Origin: an uncultured Collinsella sp.
GTDB taxonomy: Bacteria > Actinomycetota > Coriobacteriia > Coriobacteriales > Coriobacteriaceae
Assembly: GCA_900757705.1 (NCBI GenBank)
Contig: CAAEOW010000074.1
Coordinates: 1 to 5,131, forward strand
Direction of reading: 5' to 3'
Length of the DNA: 5,131 nucleotides
This document shows positions 1 through 5,131 of this stretch, in pieces. Both the position numbers and the translations under genes were made by a program. How positions within the stretch are numbered: the stretch's first letter is position 1; every line of letters starts with the position of its first letter. The notes beneath the pieces were generated by a model. That model was not told the DNA's origin and did no database searches. It worked only from the letters and a program-made list of their open reading frames with translations.

Positions 1-1
1 C

Positions 2-1471
2 GAGTGGCTGCGCTCCTACAAGCCCGAGGAACTCTTTACGCCCGAGGGCCAGGTGCGCCCCGAGGTGACGGCCTTTATGCCGACCGGCGAGCTGCGCATC
101 GGCGCCAACCCCAACGCGAACGGCGGCAAGGTGCGCCGCGAGCTCGAGCTCCCCGATATTCATGCCCACGAGATTCCCGTCGCAAGCAAGGGTCACAGCT
201 GGGGCTCCACCGAGGCCGCCCGTGTCTTTGGTGAGTACACCGCCGACGTCCTGGCCAAGAACATGGACGACTTCCGCATCTTCGGTCCCGACGAGACCGC
301 GTCCAACCGCCTGCAGGCTGCCTACAAGCTGACCAAGAAGCAGTGGGATGCCGGATTCTACGAGGACGAGGCCAACGATGAGCTGCTGGCCGGCTCCGGT
401 AAGGTTGTCGAGCAGCTGTCCGAGCACCAATGCGAGGGTTTCCTCGAAGCCTACGTGCTCACCGGACGCTCCGGCGTGTGGAGCTCCTACGAGAGCTTTG
501 TCCACGTCGTCGATTCCATGGTCAACCAGCACTGCAAATGGCTCGAGGCCACCAAGCGCGAGATTCCGTGGCGTGCTCCCATCAGCGGCCTCAACATTTT
601 GCTGTCGAGCCACGTGTGGCGCCAGGACCACAACGGCTTCTCGCACCAGGACCCCGGCTTTATCGACCTGCTGCTCAACAAGGCCAACGACACGCATATC
701 GTGAATGCTTACTATCCGGCTGACGCCAATATGGCTCTCGCTGTGGCCGAGCGTGTCTACCAGTCCACCGACTGCGTCAACGCTATTTTCTGCGGCAAGC
801 AGCCCGCCCCGACCTTCCAGACGGTCGACGAGGCAAAGGCCGAGCTCGCCGAGGGCGTCGCAACTTGGAAGTGGGCATCGACCGCCGATTCGCTCGCCGA
901 GGCTGACGTCGTGGTCGCCACCTGCGGCGACGTGCCGACGCTCGAGGCCCTGGCTGCAACCGATATGTTGCGCGAGCTAGGCATTAAGGTGTGGTTCGTC
1001 AACGTGGTCGACCTGCTCAAGATCCAGAACGTCTGCGAGAACGACCAGGCCATCAGCGATGAGCGCTGGGCTGAGCTGTTCGGCTGCGGTGAGAAGCCCG
1101 TGCTCTTCGCATTCCACGCCTATGCCGGCACGATTCGCCGCCTGATCTGGAACCGCCCCGGCCACGACGCCTTTCGCGTCCACGGCTACGAGGAGAAGGG
1201 CTCCACGACTACGCCGTTCGACATGCTGCGTCTGAACAACATGGACCGCTGGGCGCTTGCCGCCGACGTGCTGCGCATGGTCGACGCCGATAAGTTTGCC
1301 GAGCAGATTGATAAGTGGGAGGCCTTCCGCACCGAGGCCTTTGACTTCGCGTGTGACGAGGGCTTCGATCACCCGGCCTTTACCGACTGGGTCTGGCCCG
1401 ACGCCGCTGCCGCAACCGCTGCCGACGGTGCACTCTCCGCAACGCAGCTAACTGCCGGCGACAACGAATAA
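2..1471 (+). CDS. xfp: Xylulose-5-phosphate/fructose-6-phosphate phosphoketolase, C-terminal part (5' end outside window)
   Basis: This thiamine-diphosphate enzyme splits xylulose 5-phosphate (and often fructose 6-phosphate) with inorganic phosphate, giving acetyl phosphate plus glyceraldehyde 3-phosphate (or erythrose 4-phosphate). It is cytosolic and central to bifid-shunt-type carbon flow. The frame is open from base 2, and 489 residues are visible. Family signatures are clear: GANPNANGG near residue 36, the LTGRSG and YESF stretch near 150-165, RQDHNGFSHQDPGF at about 208-221, and the C-terminal VHGYEEKGSTTTPFDM block. From memory of the Bifidobacterium enzyme, the cofactor Glu479 and active-site Asn549 and His553 match Glu at bases 422-424, Asn at 632-634 and His at 644-646. 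The Glu-Asn spacing is exactly 70, as expected. On that numbering about 340 N-terminal residues are missing. The ATG/GTG codons near bases 50-80 are internal, not starts. Codons strongly prefer G/C at third positions, as expected for a well-expressed enzyme. Whether it also accepts fructose 6-phosphate cannot be told here. Confidence 0.96.
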   Translation, partial: EWLRSYKPEELFTPEGQVRPEVTAFMPTGELRIGANPNANGGKVRRELELPDIHAHEIPVASKGHSWGSTEAARVFGEYTADVLAKNMDDFRIFGPDETASNRLQAAYKLTKKQWDAGFYEDEANDELLAGSGKVVEQLSEHQCEGFLEAYVLTGRSGVWSSYESFVHVVDSMVNQHCKWLEATKREIPWRAPISGLNILLSSHVWRQDHNGFSHQDPGFIDLLLNKANDTHIVNAYYPADANMALAVAERVYQSTDCVNAIFCGKQPAPTFQTVDEAKAELAEGVATWKWASTADSLAEADVVVATCGDVPTLEALAATDMLRELGIKVWFVNVVDLLKIQNVCENDQAISDERWAELFGCGEKPVLFAFHAYAGTIRRLIWNRPGHDAFRVHGYEEKGSTTTPFDMLRLNNMDRWALAADVLRMVDADKFAEQIDKWEAFRTEAFDFACDEGFDHPAFTDWVWPDAAAATAADGALSATQLTAGDNE

Positions 1472-1480
1472 CATCCGGCC

Positions 1481-1542
1481 CTCGCCCGTATTACCCCGCT
1501 GGGCGAGCCATAGACGCCGCGTACCGATAGGGTAAGGCGGCG
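1481..1542 (+). terminator. Two consecutive hairpins after the phosphoketolase stop, possible transcript end
   Basis: The first hairpin has a perfect 7-bp stem, CTCGCCC (1481-1487) with GGGCGAG (1501-1507), and a 13-base loop. The second pairs CGCCGC (1515-1520) with GCGGCG (1537-1542), and its apex adds a second helix, TACC (1522-1525) with GGTA (1531-1534), around a 5-base loop. Neither is followed by a real T tract, so neither is a textbook intrinsic terminator. Their place just after the stop, and before a new promoter-like sequence, suggests transcript termination or 3'-end protection for the phosphoketolase mRNA. The stems are seen; the role is inferred. Confidence 0.45.
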
Positions 1543-1554
1543 GCTTGAAATTGG

Positions 1555-1563
1555 TGCTATATT
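1555..1563 (+). promoter_or_regulatory. Candidate extended -10 promoter (TGCTATATT)
   Basis: TGCTATATT fits the extended -10 pattern TGnTATAAT at all but one position. A TTGAAA hexamer at 1545-1550 is too close (7 bases) to be its -35, which is acceptable because extended -10 promoters can work without one. Transcription would start near 1570, leaving a leader of about 30 bases with a GGGAGG ribosome site before the ATG at 1601. It would drive the small hypothetical gene and probably the two regulators behind it. No obvious operator sits on it. Confidence 0.45.
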
Positions 1564-1600
1564 CAGCTTGAGTTGTTTAATGCTAGTACGGGAGGCTGAT

Positions 1601-2089
1601 ATGGGGCTGTTCAAGAAGAAAAACCCGCAGGATGCCTTTGATCCCGATGTATTTACCATCACGGATACGATTTTGGACCCGCCGCGGTTTACGTTTTTGC
1701 CGGCTATCTACCAGGATGCCACGCGCCGCAAGTGGGCTGTGCATCAGCGCGGCGGCGAGCCGAAGATTTTTGACTTTGCGGACGTGCTTCAGTGCGAAGT
1801 GGCCGAGGCGGGCGATCCGGAGGCCGAGGAAGCGGTCTCAAAACAGGAATTTGCCCAGCGTATTCTGGCAAATCCCGCTAAGGCGGCAAAAATGAACGCT
1901 GCCAAGCGTAATATGTGTCTTGGTATGGGCGTTGTTGTGGCGGTTCAGACGGGAAAAGACGAGGTTTCCAAATTAGAGATTCCCGTTATGACCGACGAAG
2001 TCAAACGCGATTCAAGTCTATATAGGTCGTATCGGAATGTCGCCGAGAAGATTAAGGCCGAATTTGATGCCATGGGAGGGCTGGCCTAA
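1601..2089 (+). CDS. Hypothetical protein, 162 aa, cytosolic, function unknown
   Basis: I do not recognise this protein with confidence. The ATG at 1601 is chosen because GGGAGG at 1590-1595 lies 5 bases upstream; the open frame begins earlier with a TTG at 1568, but that has no ribosome site. The N-terminus MGLFKKKNPQ is short and basic. There is no signal peptide or clear transmembrane helix, although residues 105-116 (MCLGMGVVVAVQ) are hydrophobic. Residues 42-68 (a KWAVHQ strand, then KIFDFADVLQCEV) look like beta strands, 71-104 are charged, Ala-rich and helical, and 141-158 (YRSYRNVAEKIKAEFDAM) form a closing amphipathic helix. The run of strand, FDFADVL motif, strand and terminal helix loosely resembles the small domain found with SHOCT or DUF4428 proteins; that is only an impression. 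No catalytic motif is visible. It lies 38 bases before the first GntR gene with no terminator between, so cotranscription is likely. Its codon use is less biased than that of the phosphoketolase. Confidence 0.8.
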   Translation: MGLFKKKNPQDAFDPDVFTITDTILDPPRFTFLPAIYQDATRRKWAVHQRGGEPKIFDFADVLQCEVAEAGDPEAEEAVSKQEFAQRILANPAKAAKMNAAKRNMCLGMGVVVAVQTGKDEVSKLEIPVMTDEVKRDSSLYRSYRNVAEKIKAEFDAMGGLA

Positions 2090-2127
2090 TTTTGGCGACA
2101 TACGTTTCTGAATGAGGAGTCTGTGCA

Positions 2128-2895
2128 ATGGCAGGCGAATCTTATGCAATTCCCCCCAAAGATCGTGCTGTTGAGGGAATTCTTTGGTATATCCAGCACC
2201 ATCAGCTTGCCGGCGGCGATCGCCTGCCGGCCGAGCGCGTGCTGTGCGAAGAGATCGGCGTTTCGCGTACGGCGTTGCGCGCCGGTATCATGCGGCTCAT
2301 CTCGTGCGGAACGCTCGAGAGCCGTCGCGGATCGGGTACGTATTTGTGTCCTCCTAAGCCGCTGAACATCTTCCAGGAAACGTATAACTTTTCCGATGCT
2401 GTGCGGACTGCCGGCCTGCATCCCTCTTCTCGTCTGGTTTCCACCGGGACCATCGAGGCGGATGAAGCGCTTGCCGACAAGCTTGGGGTGTCTGTGGGCG
2501 CTCCTTTACTCCGCATGCAACGCGTTCGACTTATCGAGGGCGAGCCGGCGTCAATCGAGACGGCTCACGTCAACCTGTCCCTGTGCCCGTCGCTTCCCAA
2601 TCACGACTATACGCAAGAAAGCCTGTACGATGTTTTGCTTCAAGAAGGCGGCGTACGCGTGGAGCATGGGTGTGAACATGTTTCGATTTCGCGCCTGAAT
2701 GCCGAAGAGGCCGAACTGCTTCAGCAGGACGAGGGGACGCCTGTTTTCTATCAGAGCTCGATTGAGTTCGATAAGGACATGCGTTTTGTGGAGCATTGCA
2801 AATCGGTGATTTTGCCCACAAAGTTCCGCTTTGCCGATAACGGCGAAAAGAACGGCAAGAAGAGCGCGGCAGGTGAACAATGGCTGAAACAGTAG
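2128..2895 (+). CDS. GntR-family (HutC/UTRA) transcriptional regulator, first of a tandem pair
   Basis: This is a 255-residue DNA-binding regulator. Residues about 10-75 form the GntR winged helix-turn-helix, with LPAERVLCEEIGVSRTALRA (33-52) as the helix-turn-helix and RRGSGTYL (66-73) as the wing tip. Residues about 88-235 fit the UTRA ligand domain, including PLLRMQRVRLIEGEPASIE (126-144). UTRA proteins of the HutC group usually bind a sugar phosphate or related small metabolite and release or alter DNA binding. The ATG at 2128 has GAGGAG at 2114-2119 with 8 bases of spacing. The last 20 or so residues (ADNGEKNGKKSAAGE and after) form a polar, Lys-rich tail beyond the usual UTRA end. The gene's final 16 bases overlap the start of the second GntR gene, indicating coupled translation. 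The likely targets are the SIS genes from 3787 and possibly its own operon, inferred from position only. The effector is unknown, and repression versus activation cannot be decided. Confidence 0.93.
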   Translation: MAGESYAIPPKDRAVEGILWYIQHHQLAGGDRLPAERVLCEEIGVSRTALRAGIMRLISCGTLESRRGSGTYLCPPKPLNIFQETYNFSDAVRTAGLHPSSRLVSTGTIEADEALADKLGVSVGAPLLRMQRVRLIEGEPASIETAHVNLSLCPSLPNHDYTQESLYDVLLQEGGVRVEHGCEHVSISRLNAEEAELLQQDEGTPVFYQSSIEFDKDMRFVEHCKSVILPTKFRFADNGEKNGKKSAAGEQWLKQ

Positions 2896-3593
2896 ATGCC
2901 ACCCCGGTTTATATGCGCATACGACGTCGAATTGAAGAGTGTATCGAGCGCGGTATATATCCCACGGGTTCCATGATTCCGTCCGAAAATGAACTTGCCG
3001 AGGAGTTTGGCACGTCACGCCTGACTATCCGGAGTGCTGTGGACGAGTTAGTTCGGCGCGGGCAGATTCGCCGCGTCCGCGGAAAGGGCGCGTTTGTGGC
3101 ACAGAAAGTGCCTGTTGCTTATGAGCGAACAGGAGGCTTTCGCGAGTCGGTTCGTGCTTCGGGCGGCGAGCCGTCCGTCCGCATCCTCGCGCGTTCCAAG
3201 CGTTATGCGGGTCCATATTATGCCAACCTGTTTGGCATTGTCGAGGAAGATTTGCTGTATTCGATTCGGCGTTTGAACTGCGTTAACGGCGATCCCGTAT
3301 CGATTGAGATGGCGTTCATCCCGTGCCTGCTGTTTCCCACAATTGAAGATATTGACGTGTCGGTCTTCAGTTTGTACGAGACCTATGAGATGCTGGGCCG
3401 AAAGCCGGTCATGGCACAGGAAAAGCTCGATATCGAAGCGCTGGGCGCGCGAGATGCCGGTCTGCTTGGGCTGGAGCAGGGCGATCTTGCCTTGACGCTG
3501 GAGTGCGTGAGCTTCGATGCGAGCGGCCAGGCGATCGAGTACGTCAAGTCGTTTAACCGCGGTGATGCGGGTGGATATACCTATACGTATTAG
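2880..3593 (+). CDS. GntR-family (HutC/UTRA) transcriptional regulator, second of a tandem pair
   Basis: This 237-residue regulator has the canonical GntR layout. YMRIRRRIEECIERGIYPTG (11-30) leads into the helix-turn-helix IPSENELAEEFGTSRLTIRS (33-52) and wing RRVRGKGAFV (64-73). A UTRA domain follows from about 84 to 230, starting GGFRESVRASGGEPSVRI and closing with the family-typical YVKSFNRGDAGGYTY. It is closer to textbook HutC-type members than its upstream partner, and the two are clearly diverged paralogues rather than a recent duplication. The ATG at 2880 lies inside the previous gene, with AGG(TGA) at 2871-2876 as the ribosome site; an ATG at 2913 would clip the first helix and is rejected. 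It ends 193 bases before the SIS gene it probably controls, and a terminator-like hairpin follows its stop. The DNA-recognition helices of the two regulators differ (VSRTALRAGIMRL versus TSRLTIRSAVDEL), so they may read different operators. The effector is probably a sugar phosphate, but this is not shown. Confidence 0.95.
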   Translation: MAETVDATPVYMRIRRRIEECIERGIYPTGSMIPSENELAEEFGTSRLTIRSAVDELVRRGQIRRVRGKGAFVAQKVPVAYERTGGFRESVRASGGEPSVRILARSKRYAGPYYANLFGIVEEDLLYSIRRLNCVNGDPVSIEMAFIPCLLFPTIEDIDVSVFSLYETYEMLGRKPVMAQEKLDIEALGARDAGLLGLEQGDLALTLECVSFDASGQAIEYVKSFNRGDAGGYTYTY

Positions 3594-3612
3594 CTGGTGT
3601 TTTGTGAATAAC

Positions 3613-3634
3613 AGCTGGTAAGCTAACCAGTTTT
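3613..3634 (+). terminator. Weak intrinsic terminator-like hairpin after the second GntR gene
   Basis: AGCTGGT (3613-3619) pairs with ACCAGTT (3626-3632) around a 6-base loop, using one G-U pair, and a short TTTT run covers 3631-3634. The stem is short and the T tract minimal, so termination would be partial at best. The CTGGT half is duplicated at 3594-3598, which gives the ACCAG arm a second possible partner. It could be a leaky terminator that lets some regulator transcripts read into the SIS genes. Confidence 0.45.
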
Positions 3635-3646
3635 GATCGTTGGGTC

Positions 3647-3672
3647 AGCCGTATATACAACCTTACATGGCT
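3647..3672. promoter_or_regulatory. Imperfect inverted repeat around GTATATAC, possible operator
   Basis: AGCCGTATA (3647-3655) is matched in inverse orientation by TACATGGCT (3664-3672), with seven Watson-Crick pairs, one G-T pair and one mismatch out of nine, around an 8-base centre. The left arm overlaps the perfect palindrome GTATATAC (3651-3658). GntR dimers bind short A/T-centred palindromes, so this is a plausible operator for one of the two regulators, but the sequence alone does not show binding. Confidence 0.3.
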
Positions 3673-3716
3673 CAAAATCGACCGTTCGCCGATGGGGATA
3701 AATTAATCGACAAAGA

Positions 3717-3758
3717 GGTATCAAAAAGCCGTAACCTATAACTGTGATTGGTATCAAA
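3717..3758. repeat. Direct repeat GGTATCAAA, two copies 33 bases apart, candidate operator pair
   Basis: GGTATCAAA occurs at 3717-3725 and again, identically and in the same orientation, at 3750-3758. Start-to-start spacing is 33 bases, close to three helical turns, so both copies face nearly the same side of the DNA. They bracket the candidate -10 box at 3737-3742, a position suited to repression. A 9-base repeat in a gap of this size and A/T richness could arise by chance at roughly the 5-15 percent level by simple estimate, so the signal is suggestive, not conclusive. Confidence 0.4.
3737..3742 (+). promoter_or_regulatory. Candidate -10 box (TATAAC) for the SIS-domain operon
   Basis: TATAAC matches the -10 consensus at five of six positions. 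No good -35 is found 16-18 bases upstream: TCGACA (3707-3712) matches the -35 consensus at five of six but is 24 bases away. A promoter without a strong -35 would suit regulation by an added protein. Transcription would begin near 3749, giving a leader of about 38 bases before the ATG at 3787. Other A/T-rich hexamers in this gap (such as TAAATT at 3699-3704) are possible alternatives. Confidence 0.3.
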
Positions 3759-3786
3759 TACTAATGATTTGTTACGAGGTGAGACG

Positions 3787-4902
3787 ATGAAGATGCTCGA
3801 TTACGTTCAGCTTGCCCACGTGCGTATGGGAGAGAACCTCGAGCGTTCGTCTGAGCTGGTAGCGCAGCTCGTTGATATTTTCCAGTCCGGTTCTTTTGAC
3901 GCGCTGCGCATCGTTGCTTCGGGTTCGTCGCGCCATGCCGCCGATTGCGCCCGCGATTACCTGCAAGATGCGCTGCAGATGCAGGTGTCCGTTGTGACGC
4001 CCGAGGCTTTTGTCGATTTTGAGCATACCTATCCGCAGCATGCGCTCAACATCGCCGTCTCGCAGAGTGGCTATTCGACCAATACGATTGCGGCGCTCGA
4101 TTACATGCGCGCGCACGATATGCCTGCAGTTACGCTCACAGCAAACGTCGAGGCTCCCATTAAGGAGCATGCCGATATCGTTCTCGACTACGGCGTGGGC
4201 GTCGAGTCGGTGGACTTTGTAACTCTGGGCGTCCAGACACTCATCGAGTATCTGGTGCTCTTTGGTGTTTACGGCGGTCAGGCGCGTGGAACGATTGATG
4301 CCGAGGGCGTTGCCCAGCGTCTTGACGACCTGCGCGAGACTATTCATGCTAATGCCGCCATGTGCAAGACGGCCGAGACTTACGTGCAAGATCACATGCT
4401 CGAGCTGTCGGAACATGCGCCGGCGATGGTTGTGGGCAATGGCCCCAACTATGGCGTTGCCGAAGAGGCAGCACTCAAGCTGAGCGAGACCATCAAGATT
4501 CCGGCTATGCATCACGAGGGCGAGGAGTTCGTCCACGGTCCCGAGATGCAGATCGTTCCGGGTTATCTGGTGTTTATTGTCGACGATCCGCAGGGGTCGG
4601 AGCGTCTTGCGAATATCGCCGATGCGCTATCGAACGTTACGACAAAAACGGTGCTGCTCACGGCCCATCCCAGGGGTGGAGCTCACGAGGTTGTGGTGCC
4701 TCAGGTGACTCCGCTGCTCAGCGCAATTCCCAATCTTGTGTTCTTCCAGACGGTTGCGGCAATGATCGCCGAGCGTCTGAAGTCATGGGACGTGCACCCG
4801 TATCTCGATGCCGTCTCCAAACAAATGGAAGTCAAGGCAGGGGGCTACGAAGAGTCAGTCAATGCGCTTAAGGCCAAAGCGGCTGAGTGTTACGGAATGT
4901 AA
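3787..4902 (+). CDS. Double-SIS-domain sugar-phosphate isomerase/deglycase-like protein
   Basis: This 371-residue protein resembles the isomerase half of GlmS and the related AgaS and FrlB/Gfr groups, which act on phosphorylated amino sugars or sugar-amine conjugates. The first SIS domain (about 38-165) carries ASGSSRHAA (44-52) and SQSGYSTNT (92-100), the usual sugar-phosphate-binding serine loops. The second (about 212-350) carries VGNGPNYGVAEEAALKLSE (216-234) and HHEGEEFVHGP (242-252), the counterpart of the GlmS ALKLKE and GELKHGP segments with their catalytic Glu. Lys345 near the end (PYLDAVSKQMEVK) may match the GlmS C-terminal Lys. There is no glutaminase domain, so it is not a full GlmS, and ammonia-dependent synthesis is less likely than degradation. 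The ATG at 3787 is chosen because GAGGTGAG (3776-3783) sits just before it; the upstream TTG at 3748 lacks a ribosome site. It follows two UTRA regulators and precedes another SIS-like gene, a context that suggests catabolism of a fructoselysine/glucoselysine-type or amino-sugar phosphate. The exact substrate is unknown. Confidence 0.9.
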   Translation: MKMLDYVQLAHVRMGENLERSSELVAQLVDIFQSGSFDALRIVASGSSRHAADCARDYLQDALQMQVSVVTPEAFVDFEHTYPQHALNIAVSQSGYSTNTIAALDYMRAHDMPAVTLTANVEAPIKEHADIVLDYGVGVESVDFVTLGVQTLIEYLVLFGVYGGQARGTIDAEGVAQRLDDLRETIHANAAMCKTAETYVQDHMLELSEHAPAMVVGNGPNYGVAEEAALKLSETIKIPAMHHEGEEFVHGPEMQIVPGYLVFIVDDPQGSERLANIADALSNVTTKTVLLTAHPRGGAHEVVVPQVTPLLSAIPNLVFFQTVAAMIAERLKSWDVHPYLDAVSKQMEVKAGGYEESVNALKAKAAECYGM

Positions 4903-4921
4903 GCGGGCTTTGATGCCCGTT
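4902..4921 (+). other. Intercistronic hairpin between the two SIS genes
   Basis: CGGGC (4904-4908) pairs with GCCCG (4915-4919) around TTTGAT, and weaker A-U and G-U pairs extend the stem into the TAA stop. No T tract follows, so it is unlikely to terminate transcription fully. It may mark an mRNA processing or stability point that sets different levels for the two SIS proteins. A further weak pairing, TGGGG (4926-4930) with CCCCA (4944-4948), lies just upstream of the next ribosome site. Confidence 0.4.
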
Positions 4922-4962
4922 GGCATGGGGGATGTGGAGACAACCCCAGAAAGGAGAGACAA

Positions 4963-5131
4963 ATGAAGGAAACCGAGAAGATCGAGATCATGCATTTCGA
5001 CCAGGAGGGCTACCTCGAGGACGGCAAGGCGCTCTACGAGGCCGGCAAGAAGATGACCGCGCTCGCCGACAAGGTCGCCGACGAGGGCTACGACGCCGTG
5101 TTCCTGATGGGCGTCGGCGGCACCTGGGACG
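4963..5131 (+). CDS. SIS-domain protein, FrlB-like N-terminus (3' end outside window)
   Basis: Only 56 residues are visible. The ATG at 4963 has a strong AAGGAGAG site at 4951-4958. The layout is a short lead (MKETEKIEIMHFDQEGYLED), a helix of about residues 22-41 (KALYEAGKKMTALADKVADE), then GYDAVFLMGVGGTWD, a beta strand running into a glycine-rich loop. This matches the start of SIS-domain deglycases of the fructoselysine-6-phosphate/glucoselysine-6-phosphate type (FrlB, GfrE, GfrF), where a helix and 'GY..IFF.G.GGT' open the first SIS fold. In that family the enzyme cleaves the phosphorylated Amadori product into glucose 6-phosphate and the free amine. It is not a copy of the preceding SIS protein, whose start differs. 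Of the 56 codons, 54 end in G or C, far more than in its neighbour, suggesting high expression. With so little sequence, the substrate and even the FrlB assignment are tentative; membership of the SIS fold is more secure. Confidence 0.75.
   Translation, partial: MKETEKIEIMHFDQEGYLEDGKALYEAGKKMTALADKVADEGYDAVFLMGVGGTWD

Noticed and set aside
53..82. Internal start codons as the beginning of the first gene
   Set aside because: The frame stays open to base 2, and residues before base 53 (LRSYKPEELF) already match phosphoketolase, so the true start is outside the window.
977..1372. 131-codon open frame on the minus strand inside the phosphoketolase gene
   Set aside because: It is fully covered by conserved phosphoketolase sequence on the + strand and has no family resemblance of its own.
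2551..3018. 155-codon minus-strand open frame spanning the junction of the two GntR genes
   Set aside because: Both + strand frames are well-supported GntR/UTRA proteins. The antisense product shows no domain, and no separate promoter or ribosome site was noticed for it.
3748..3786. Upstream TTG start for the double-SIS protein
   Set aside because: No ribosome site precedes it, the added residues fall in the regulatory gap, and the ATG at 3787 has a good GAGGTGAG site.
3594..3786. Riboswitch or small RNA in the gap before the SIS gene
   Set aside because: I see no conserved riboswitch core, and the probable leader is too short. The repeats and palindrome fit protein operators better.
3772..4536. 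254-codon open frame on the minus strand inside the SIS gene
   Set aside because: It lies wholly antisense to a gene with clear SIS motifs. Its translation has no recognisable domain, and long antisense frames are common opposite biased G/C-rich genes.
3787..4902. Glucosamine-6-phosphate synthase (GlmS) as the identity of the SIS protein
   Set aside because: The N-terminal glutaminase domain with its catalytic Cys is absent, and the full protein is only 371 residues against about 600 for GlmS.

Overview
The window looks like chromosomal DNA of a gut actinobacterium of the class Coriobacteriia, most likely a Collinsella-type organism. This is an inference from the moderately high G+C content, strong G/C preference at third codon positions in the metabolic genes, AGGAG-type ribosome binding sites, and the combination of phosphoketolase, GntR/UTRA regulators and paired SIS-domain sugar-phosphate enzymes. 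No rRNA, tRNA, CRISPR array, transposase or integrase is visible. All genes read on the + strand.

Region 1 (1-1471) is the C-terminal 489 residues of a xylulose-5-phosphate/fructose-6-phosphate phosphoketolase whose start lies outside the window. Region 2 (1472-1600) is a 129-base gap with two hairpins after the stop codon, then a good extended -10 promoter (TGCTATATT). Region 3 (1601-3593) is a compact cluster: a 162-residue protein of unknown function, then two consecutive GntR-family regulators with UTRA ligand domains. The regulators overlap by 16 bases and are probably translationally coupled. Region 4 (3594-3786) is a 193-base regulatory gap holding a terminator-like hairpin, an imperfect inverted repeat, and a 9-base direct repeat (GGTATCAAA, copies 33 bases apart) around a candidate -10 box. 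Region 5 (3787-5131) has a complete double-SIS-domain sugar-phosphate isomerase/deglycase-like protein and, 60 bases downstream, the first 56 codons of a second SIS-like protein, cut by the window edge.

The best reading of regions 3-5 is a locally regulated catabolic locus for a phosphorylated amino-sugar or Amadori-type sugar-amine conjugate (such as a fructoselysine- or glucoselysine-6-phosphate type substrate). The two UTRA regulators would sense the sugar phosphate and control the SIS genes through sites in the 3594-3786 gap. The substrate is not proven by the sequence, and the transporter or PTS genes expected for such a locus would lie beyond the right edge. The phosphoketolase is probably a separate central-carbon transcription unit. 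I see no clearly novel defence or mobile system. The points of most interest are the tandem regulators, the operator-like architecture, the adjacent pair of different SIS enzymes, and the sharp change in codon bias between those two enzymes.
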